Translations under genes and position numbers: made by a program
The notes under the pieces: model-generated
Told to the model about the DNA's origin: nothing
Database searches by the model: none
What the model saw: only the letters and a program-made list of their open reading frames with translations
In this document: one piece after another, positions 1-5,541 of the stretch
Numbering within the stretch: the first letter of the stretch is position 1
How the letters are laid out: each line of letters starts with the position of its first letter
Assembly (NCBI GenBank): GCA_965216965.1
Contig: CBDCGX010000024.1
Location: forward strand, 1-6,912
Length of the DNA: 6,912 nucleotides
Direction of reading: 5' to 3'
Source: CBDAKK01 sp965216965
GTDB lineage: Bacteria; Spirochaetota; Spirochaetia; WTKD01; G963693115

Positions 1-1175
1 TTTGTATAATTGGAGTTACAGGAACAGATGGAAAAAGTACTACGGTAGAATTCATACATCAATTTCTCTCCCATGCTAATATAAAATCTGGATTTTGGTC
101 TACTGTACGCAATTTTGATGGCAAAGAATTCTCGAAAAATCCTTTGCGACAATCAACACCAGAATCTCCAGACATATATAGAATGCTAAAAGCTCTAAAA
201 AAGAATAAATGTACTCATGCTATACTTGAAGTTACAAGTCATGCTCTTAGCAAAAAAAACCAGCGCGTACATGGCATAAAATTTGATGTAGCAATACTAA
301 CAAACATAGACAGCGAACACCTTGAGTTTCACGGTACCGTAAAACAATATGCAAAAGATAAAAGCATTCTTTTTTCTCAACTCAAAAAAAAAGGTATTGG
401 AATTCTGAGATATGAGGAACCATATACATCTCTTTTTAAGAAAGCATCTCCTCACACACATATAAAAACATATTCTATACACCACGAAGAGTCAGATTAT
501 TATTTATCAAATGTATCATGTAATATAAAAACTATTGAAGGGGATTTTCACCATAAAACAATACACAAACACATACAACTTGCCTGTGTCGGAATATATA
601 ATGCAGAAAACATGCTTGCATCTATTGCTGCAGTTCATGCTTGTAAAGTAAAATTGCCATGCATTCTTAATCATATTACTTCACTCAAAACACCAGAAGG
701 GCGAATGCATATGATACATACAAATTTTGGATACACCATTATTATTGATTATGCTCACACCCCTGGTAGCTTCTTAAAAGTTCTTCCCATGATAAAAGAA
801 TTATCTAAAAGAAAACTACTTATAGTCTTTGGATCTGCAGGCGAACGAGATGTAAAAAAACGAGCTATGCAAGGCACTATAGCAACTACATACGCTGATA
901 TCATACTACTCGCCGATGAAGATCCCCGTGGAGAAGACAGCATGGCTATATTAAAAGACATATCTATAGCATGCAAACGCCATGTACTACATAAAACACT
1001 CTTCCTTATTCCCGACAGAAAAAACGCCATACAAAAAGCATTGACTTTAGCTCAACAAGGAGATGTAATCCTCTGTCTTGGAAAGGGGCACGAAAAAACA
1101 ATAGAATACAAAGATTTCACTATGGATTGGGATGAAATAAAAGTTGTACAATCCCTCTTAGAAAAGCAAAAATGA
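1..1175 (+). CDS. murE: MurE, UDP-N-acetylmuramyl-tripeptide synthetase (5'-truncated by window)
   Basis: Cytoplasmic Mur ligase that uses ATP to add the third stem-peptide residue to UDP-MurNAc-L-Ala-D-Glu. The reading frame is open from base 3, and 390 residues are visible. They begin just before the nucleotide loop GVTGTDGKSTT (bases 15-44), so the N-terminal UDP-binding domain of about 100 residues lies outside the window. Visible family motifs are STPESPD, LEVTSHAL, EHLEFHGT, the lysine of DKSILF (codon 360-362, the expected carbamylated lysine), EGRM, DYAHTP, DEDPRGED (915-938) and GKGHE (1080-1094). The third-residue specificity motif, DNPR in E. coli, reads EDPR here. The Arg typical of DAP-type enzymes is kept, while Lys-type enzymes commonly have Ala. 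Neighbouring dapL supports meso-DAP as substrate, but ornithine or lysine is not excluded. It ends in TGA, 12 bases before ddl. Identity is secure; substrate is inference. Confidence 0.95.
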   Translation, partial: CIIGVTGTDGKSTTVEFIHQFLSHANIKSGFWSTVRNFDGKEFSKNPLRQSTPESPDIYRMLKALKKNKCTHAILEVTSHALSKKNQRVHGIKFDVAILTNIDSEHLEFHGTVKQYAKDKSILFSQLKKKGIGILRYEEPYTSLFKKASPHTHIKTYSIHHEESDYYLSNVSCNIKTIEGDFHHKTIHKHIQLACVGIYNAENMLASIAAVHACKVKLPCILNHITSLKTPEGRMHMIHTNFGYTIIIDYAHTPGSFLKVLPMIKELSKRKLLIVFGSAGERDVKKRAMQGTIATTYADIILLADEDPRGEDSMAILKDISIACKRHVLHKTLFLIPDRKNAIQKALTLAQQGDVILCLGKGHEKTIEYKDFTMDWDEIKVVQSLLEKQK

Positions 1176-1187
1176 TATTATAAAACC

Positions 1188-2255
1188 ATGAATATAGCAC
1201 TTTTTTTTGGTGGTGCTTCAAAAGAGCACGAAATATCTCTTATATCTGCATCGCTTATATTTAACGCACTTAGAAAGAAAAAACATCGTGTTCATTCTAT
1301 ACTTATTACAAAAGAAAATGAGTGGTATCTTACAGACACAAAAAAACAAGCACAGCTCGCAAAAGAAAAAAAACCTCTAAGTGCCACAATCTCTCAAAAA
1401 CATAAAAAAACATGGGCAATGCCAAATAAAGGGATATGCTATATGTATTCATATGAAAAAAATGTAAAAATAAAGAAAATCCCTGTCGATTGTGCATTTA
1501 TTATGATACATGGAAATGGAGGAGAAGACGGAACTTTACAAAACATACTTTCATCTGCAAAAATACCCTTTACAGGCAGCGATGCCCTTGCGAGTACTAT
1601 CTGCATAAAAAAACACCTTGCAAAAGATTATATAACACAGCATTCCCATATCCCAATAAAGACCCTTCCTTATGACCTAATACATACGCAATCTTTTTTA
1701 CATTACAAATGCCCATTCCCCTTTCCTGTCATTATAAAACCAAACGATCTTGGCTCTTCTGTTGGACTTGCGTGTGCTTACACAAAAAAAGAACTTTCTT
1801 CTTCTCTTTCCTATTGTTCAAAATTCACATCTCATATACTTATTGAACCGTTATTGAAAAACATACGAGAAATAGAAGTAGCTATTACCGGAAATACCTA
1901 TACTCCACAAAGCTATCCACCAGGAGAAATAATTATAAAAAACAACTTAGCATATAGTTATGAAAAAAAATATTGTGACAAAGATAAAACTGTAACACTC
2001 TCCGTTCCCGCAAAAATATCACGCACGCTTTCAAAAACGCTGCAAGAATATGCCCGTTCTATATATACTTCTTTAGGATGCAATGGGTTTGCTAGAGTTG
2101 ATTTTTTTGTAGACAATAACCAGACCATATACTTTAATGAAGTAAACACTGTTCCTGGGTGTACCCAAGATAGTCTCTTCCCCATAATGGCATGTCAAAA
2201 TGGGAAATCGCTTCCCGATCTCGTAGAAAGTATTATACAATGTGCGATAAAATAA
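1188..2255 (+). CDS. ddl: D-alanine--D-alanine ligase
   Basis: ATP-grasp ligase that joins two D-alanines in the cytoplasm for MurF to attach to the UDP-MurNAc-tripeptide. At 355 residues it is of the longer DdlA-like size (DdlB is about 306), the extra length lying before the HG motif. Visible residues are GGASKEHEIS with Glu15, HGNGGEDG (108-115), ATP-site Lys142, IIKPNDLGSSVG with Lys184 and Ser191, EIEVAITGN, EKKY ending at Tyr262, and Mg ligands Asp305 (ARVDFF), Glu318 and Asn320 (FNEVNTVPG). The Lys-Tyr pair in EKKY is typical of D-Ala-D-Ala rather than VanA-type D-Ala-D-lactate ligases. Two usual positions differ: LQN replaces LQG and IKK replaces MDK. The ATG is the only sensible start, since the upstream ATG overlapping the murE stop meets TAA after three codons. 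No Shine-Dalgarno is visible, so translation may be coupled to murE. Confidence 0.96.
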   Translation: MNIALFFGGASKEHEISLISASLIFNALRKKKHRVHSILITKENEWYLTDTKKQAQLAKEKKPLSATISQKHKKTWAMPNKGICYMYSYEKNVKIKKIPVDCAFIMIHGNGGEDGTLQNILSSAKIPFTGSDALASTICIKKHLAKDYITQHSHIPIKTLPYDLIHTQSFLHYKCPFPFPVIIKPNDLGSSVGLACAYTKKELSSSLSYCSKFTSHILIEPLLKNIREIEVAITGNTYTPQSYPPGEIIIKNNLAYSYEKKYCDKDKTVTLSVPAKISRTLSKTLQEYARSIYTSLGCNGFARVDFFVDNNQTIYFNEVNTVPGCTQDSLFPIMACQNGKSLPDLVESIIQCAIK

Positions 2256-2303
2256 TATACTTCTCAATGAAAGGATATCCATGCATATCTATAAACAATA
2301 AAG

Positions 2304-2309
2304 TATAAT
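2304..2309 (+). promoter_or_regulatory. Candidate -10 box for dapL, implying a leaderless transcript
   Basis: An exact TATAAT ends seven bases before the dapL ATG. If used, transcription would begin at about 2316, right at the start codon, giving an mRNA with essentially no leader. No TTGACA-like -35 is seen at the usual spacing, and TATAAT arises often by chance in AT-rich DNA. dapL could instead be read through from ddl, 61 bases upstream. Confidence 0.3.
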
Positions 2310-2316
2310 TCATACT

Positions 2317-3537
2317 ATGATATATATAAATCCTCACTATCAAAAACTACAATCTTCATATTTATTTTCTCAAATTGCAAAAATAATGCAAGAAGAACAA
2401 GAAAAAAATCCAGATCTTACAATAATTAAGCTCGGAATAGGAGATGTCACAAAAGCTCTTTTACCATCAATTATTTCTGCTTTTCATAAAGGAGTAGATG
2501 AAATGGCAAAAGATAGCACATTTCGCGGATATGGTCCAGAACAAGGATATGAATTTTTACGTACAAAAATTGCAAACCACGACTTTAAAGAAAAAGGGAT
2601 AGCAATAAGCGCAGAAGAAATAATTATAAGTGATGGCTCAAAATGTGATGTGGGTAATTTCCAAGAAATATTCTCAACAGATATAAAAGTTGCCGTACCT
2701 GATCCTGTATATCCTGTTTATATAGATACAAATGTAATGGCAGGTCGTTCAAATACTTATAAAAACAATCGTTATGAAGGTCTAACATACCTTGTGGGTA
2801 CAAAAGAAAATGATTTTATTCCCCCTCCTCCAACAGAAAAAACAGACCTACTATACCTCTGTTTTCCTAACAATCCCACAGGAGTAGTTGCCACTCACAA
2901 ACAACTCAAAGCCTACGTAGACTATGCTCTTGAGAATGATGCTCTTTTACTTTTTGATGCTGCCTACTGCGAATATATCACAGAGAAATCTTTACCTCAA
3001 TCTATCTTTGAAATACAAGGAGCAAAAAAATGTGCAGTAGAATTTAGAAGTTTTTCTAAAACTGCCGGTTTTACTGGAGTTAGATGTGCATATACTATCA
3101 TTCCCAATGAGTGTAGGGCATTTAATGCAAAAAATGAACCAATCCCCCTACGAGATTTATGGCTTCGAAGACATACAACAAAATCCAATGGGGTTTCATA
3201 TCCTGTGCAAAAAGCAGCCACCGCAGTGTATTCCCCCGAAGGAAAACTTCAAATACAAGAACGAATTACTTATTATATGGAAAATGCACAAATGATCCGT
3301 AATGCCATGTTAAAAAAGAATATCAAAGTATATGGAGGAATAAATGCTCCTTTCATATGGATTGATGCAAAAGAAAATAGTTGGGAACTATTTAGAAAAA
3401 TATTGACAAAAACAGGAGTAGTTACAACTCCTGGTTCTGGATTTGGAAAATGCGGTGAGAAATTTATAAGAATAAGTGCTTTTAATCATAGAGAAAACGT
3501 AGAAGAGGCGCTTAAGAGGCTAGAAGCATATTTTTAA
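2317..3537 (+). CDS. dapL: LL-diaminopimelate aminotransferase
   Basis: PLP enzyme that converts tetrahydrodipicolinate plus glutamate directly to LL-diaminopimelate, bypassing the succinylase and acetylase branches of lysine/DAP synthesis. Its length, 406 residues, fits the family (about 394-410). Class I/II aminotransferase landmarks are all present: LGIGDVT, the DapL-like GYGPEQGY (71-78), DGSKCD (106-111), PDPVYPVY (128-135), PNNPTG with Asn186, FDAAY with Asp214 and Tyr217, SFSKTAGFTG with PLP-binding Lys248, and the carboxylate-binding Arg385 in FIRISAF. GYGPEQGY and DGSKCD distinguish it from ordinary aspartate or tyrosine aminotransferases. An in-frame TAA at 2299-2301 limits the start to this ATG. 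No close Shine-Dalgarno is seen. It follows murE and ddl, so its product most likely feeds cell-wall DAP through DapF (not in the window) as well as lysine. Confidence 0.95.
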   Translation: MIYINPHYQKLQSSYLFSQIAKIMQEEQEKNPDLTIIKLGIGDVTKALLPSIISAFHKGVDEMAKDSTFRGYGPEQGYEFLRTKIANHDFKEKGIAISAEEIIISDGSKCDVGNFQEIFSTDIKVAVPDPVYPVYIDTNVMAGRSNTYKNNRYEGLTYLVGTKENDFIPPPPTEKTDLLYLCFPNNPTGVVATHKQLKAYVDYALENDALLLFDAAYCEYITEKSLPQSIFEIQGAKKCAVEFRSFSKTAGFTGVRCAYTIIPNECRAFNAKNEPIPLRDLWLRRHTTKSNGVSYPVQKAATAVYSPEGKLQIQERITYYMENAQMIRNAMLKKNIKVYGGINAPFIWIDAKENSWELFRKILTKTGVVTTPGSGFGKCGEKFIRISAFNHRENVEEALKRLEAYF

Positions 3538-3560
3538 CACGTTAATAATCAGAAACATAT

Positions 3561-3610
3561 TCTTTTTTCCTTTTATTTATAGATATTTCTATAAATAAAA
3601 GGAAAAAAGA
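3561..3610. repeat. Perfect 23-bp inverted repeat with 4-base loop
   Basis: Bases 3561-3583 are the exact reverse complement of 3588-3610 around the loop TATT (3584-3587). Only 4 of 23 pairs are G-C, and each arm carries a six-base T or A run. It lies 23 bases after the dapL stop and would form a long hairpin in RNA from either strand. No T-tract follows the stem on either strand, so it is not a textbook intrinsic terminator. It could still end or protect transcripts, or be a short palindromic repeat dispersed in the genome. The symmetry is certain; the role is unknown. Confidence 0.9.
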
Positions 3611-3673
3611 GTAATGTAATGAACAAAAAAAACCGATATACTAAACTAAGAAGAATATCTTAACAAGATTTTG

Positions 3674-3679
3674 TATAAT
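3674..3679 (+). promoter_or_regulatory. Candidate -10 box for the lipoprotein gene
   Basis: An exact TATAAT sits 22 bases before the lipoprotein ATG, giving a predicted start near 3686 and a leader of about 16 bases that would still contain the ribosome site. No good -35 is seen at 16-18 bases spacing. Position after the inverted repeat and before a gene with its own Shine-Dalgarno supports a promoter here more than the motif alone does. Confidence 0.45.
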
Positions 3680-3688
3680 AAACACTAT

Positions 3689-3693
3689 AGGGG
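3689..3693 (+). promoter_or_regulatory. Shine-Dalgarno site of the lipoprotein gene
   Basis: AGGGG lies 8 bases before the ATG at 3702, a normal spacing, and fixes this start. It is the only clear ribosome binding site in the window; ddl, dapL, the transporter and the last gene show none. Confidence 0.6.
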
Positions 3694-3701
3694 TACTAAA
3701 A

Positions 3702-4577
3702 ATGAATATATTTTTTAAACGTTTCTTGCTATATTTTGGTCTCGCACTTTTAACAGTTATACTAGTTGCATGTGCAAGTAATAAATCTAAAGCAGACATC
3801 TTAGGTCCTTTTTATAAAGCAGAACTCGCTCAGAATGGACTAATAAAAGACTCCGCAAATGGGGCATGTTATATGCGTATAGTATATCCTTACACAGCTA
3901 GAAACCCACAGAATAAGAAAATAATAGATAATTATATAAATTCATTAAATGAAGTGCGTATTTTTAATGATGCAATAAATATTGAAGAATGCAGAAAAGA
4001 TGCAGTTAGACAAACCGTACTTTATAGACTTGGCATATATGGGTTTACTCTTGCTGAAAAAGCAAACATCTTTAGCCTTGCCTTTCAAGTACAATACAGC
4101 ATAAATAACAGTAAATTAGTAAGCTATTGGTACACTCTCAATTATGACAGCAAGTCAAAAAAAGGCGTTACGTATGATACATTGTTTCAAAACACTAATA
4201 CGATACTTCCTCTTCTTGCAGAATATATAAAGCAAGACATAAACAGACAAAGAAGTGAACAGAATTATCAAAATCCAAATATACTTATAGATTTATCAAA
4301 TCCAAGCCTTAAAGAAAGATTATCAACATTTGCTTTACTGCCAGCAAATAATAGAAAGAATAAAATGATCGGGATTCGTGTTTATATAAGTCAATATGGA
4401 ATGAGTGATAAAGATAATCAAACCTCTTTTGCAGTAAATATTCCTTATTCAATAATAAAGCCTTATCTCAAAAAAGATGCTAAAAAAATATTTATAAGTC
4501 AATTCTTACCGCTTGTAGAAAGACCCGTCAACGAAGCTCGGAAAGTTTTCTTCCCAGACTTGGAAGAAAACTTTTGA
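3702..4577 (+). CDS. Lipoprotein with DUF4163/DUF3298-like (RsiV/PdaC-type) domains
   Basis: Predicted exported lipoprotein of 291 residues. A short basic N-terminus (KR at 6-7) and hydrophobic stretch (8-23) lead to the lipobox LVAC, with Cys24 as the lipidation site. The mature part resembles the DUF4163-DUF3298 pair of RsiV and PdaC. MRIVYPY (58-64) followed by NYINSLNEV fits the start of DUF4163. YTLNYD (144-149) followed by VTYDTLF (156-162) and NIPYSIIKPYL (246-256) fit DUF3298. The GGAHG segment commonly present before the YTLNYD-like strand in DUF3298 is absent. The assignment is by motif pattern only. In RsiV these domains sense lysozyme; no such role is shown here, and there is no sigma-factor gene or anti-sigma helix beside it. 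It sits between its own promoter/ribosome site and a terminal hairpin, so it is probably transcribed alone. It is certainly a coding gene; the fold is probable and the function unknown. Confidence 0.8.
   Translation: MNIFFKRFLLYFGLALLTVILVACASNKSKADILGPFYKAELAQNGLIKDSANGACYMRIVYPYTARNPQNKKIIDNYINSLNEVRIFNDAINIEECRKDAVRQTVLYRLGIYGFTLAEKANIFSLAFQVQYSINNSKLVSYWYTLNYDSKSKKGVTYDTLFQNTNTILPLLAEYIKQDINRQRSEQNYQNPNILIDLSNPSLKERLSTFALLPANNRKNKMIGIRVYISQYGMSDKDNQTSFAVNIPYSIIKPYLKKDAKKIFISQFLPLVERPVNEARKVFFPDLEENF
4542..4575 (+). terminator. Intrinsic-terminator-like hairpin inside the 3' end of the lipoprotein gene
   Basis: Bases 4542-4554 pair perfectly (13 bp) with 4562-4574 around a 7-base loop, and the right arm ends in TTTT (4572-4575). 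The stem covers the codons for the last residues (KVFFPDLEENF) and reaches the first base of the TGA stop. The short T run partly belongs to the stem, which makes it a weaker terminator than usual. It separates the lipoprotein gene from the transporter gene, which begins 41 bases after the stop. Confidence 0.6.
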
Positions 4578-4618
4578 GTTATGTCATAATCCCTTTGAAG
4601 AGTAATACTTAAATTGTA

Positions 4619-5536
4619 ATGTCCTCTATTAAAACGCAACATCACATATTATATATAACACTTTCTATATTGGGATTTCTTTCTTTTTCTTTGCTTGATA
4701 CCATTGTGAAAATTCTTTCCCAATGGTACAGCTCACTCACTATCGCATTTTACATGAGAATGTTTTCTACTGCTTTCTTATTATGCATTATAATATTCAT
4801 ACTAATTTCCACACAATCTTTTCGATCCCTAATTATTAAAAACCCTATCTCTCACTTTATACGAGGATTAATGCTCATTATCATATCTTTGGGATTCGTA
4901 GATGGGTTTACTCGAATTCCCCTTAATACAGGATATTCCATTGCATTCTTACTGCCCATATTTACTATGATCTTTTCAGCTATTTTTTTAAAAAAAAAGT
5001 TAAAACCACTTCTATTCTTTACAATAATAGGAGGTTTCGTAGGAATACTAATATTACTTCGCCCCGGTATTATTGCATTTTCCATAGGATATATAAGCAT
5101 ATTAGTTGCTGTAATGGCCGAAGTCCCATTCTTCTTTATGACAGAACATTATCATAAGAAAGAAAATCCGTTTGTAGTTATTTTCTACCCATCTCTTATT
5201 TCTATAGTTTCATTTCCTATACTTGCAATAGTTGTCAAATTCCCAATAACAATATTTTCTCCTTTTCATCTCCTACTATTTATAGCGGGGGGGCTTTTCT
5301 ATGTACTTGCACAAGTGCTTATTATTACATCCTTCTCTCGCATAGCTGTGCCTATATCTATGGCAATGCAGTATACGCAAATACTATGGGGGTCAATAGT
5401 AGGAATGCTCATATTTAAAGATACCTACTTTGATTCTTTTTTTGTTATAGGAATTACCATTGTAATTCTATGTAGTTATATTGTAGCAACAAAAAAAGAA
5501 CCATTTATAAGTACAAAAACAGAAACAGATCTTTAG
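4619..5536 (+). CDS. EamA/DMT-family permease, substrate unknown
   Basis: Inner-membrane transporter of the drug/metabolite superfamily, 305 residues with about ten hydrophobic helices in two repeated EamA halves (roughly 12-148 and 155-291). The family pattern is visible. The first helix carries LLDTIVK, and helix 4 has the IPLNTGYSIAFLLPIFTMIFS stretch, followed by FLKKKLK and closing with LLRPG (146-150). The second half repeats it with RIAVPISMAMQYTQILWG and a final ILCSYIVA helix before a polar tail. DMT members carry amino acids, nucleotides, S-adenosylmethionine or sugars, and nothing here fixes the substrate. Length and both halves are complete. No Shine-Dalgarno precedes the ATG. The gene contains an A9 run (4990-4998) and a G7 run (5287-5293). 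It ends in TAG only 5 bases before the next gene, which suggests they are co-transcribed and may act together. Confidence 0.88.
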   Translation: MSSIKTQHHILYITLSILGFLSFSLLDTIVKILSQWYSSLTIAFYMRMFSTAFLLCIIIFILISTQSFRSLIIKNPISHFIRGLMLIIISLGFVDGFTRIPLNTGYSIAFLLPIFTMIFSAIFLKKKLKPLLFFTIIGGFVGILILLRPGIIAFSIGYISILVAVMAEVPFFFMTEHYHKKENPFVVIFYPSLISIVSFPILAIVVKFPITIFSPFHLLLFIAGGLFYVLAQVLIITSFSRIAVPISMAMQYTQILWGSIVGMLIFKDTYFDSFFVIGITIVILCSYIVATKKEPFISTKTETDL

Positions 5537-5541
5537 ATACA

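Noticed and set aside
1..10. TTTGTATAAT at the window start, identical to the bases holding the candidate -10 at 3670-3679.
   Set aside because: It lies inside the murE coding region just before the nucleotide loop, so it is most likely a chance match in AT-rich coding DNA.
755..1030. Open frame on the minus strand opposite murE.
   Set aside because: It is antisense to a clearly conserved enzyme, with no recognisable motif and no start signal. Similar antisense frames opposite ddl, dapL and the transporter were rejected for the same reason.
144..1175. Taking TTG at 144 as the murE start.
   Set aside because: The frame is open to the window edge and the residues before 144 include the ATP-binding loop, so the start lies upstream of the window.
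1188..2255. VanA-type D-Ala-D-lactate ligase instead of Ddl.
   Set aside because: The EKKY loop with Tyr262 fits D-Ala-D-Ala ligases, and no vanH- or vanX-like gene is adjacent.
4699..4728. 8-bp inverted repeat (TACCATTG and its complement, 14-base loop) early in the transporter gene.
   Set aside because: Short arms, a long loop and a position inside coding sequence make it compatible with chance.
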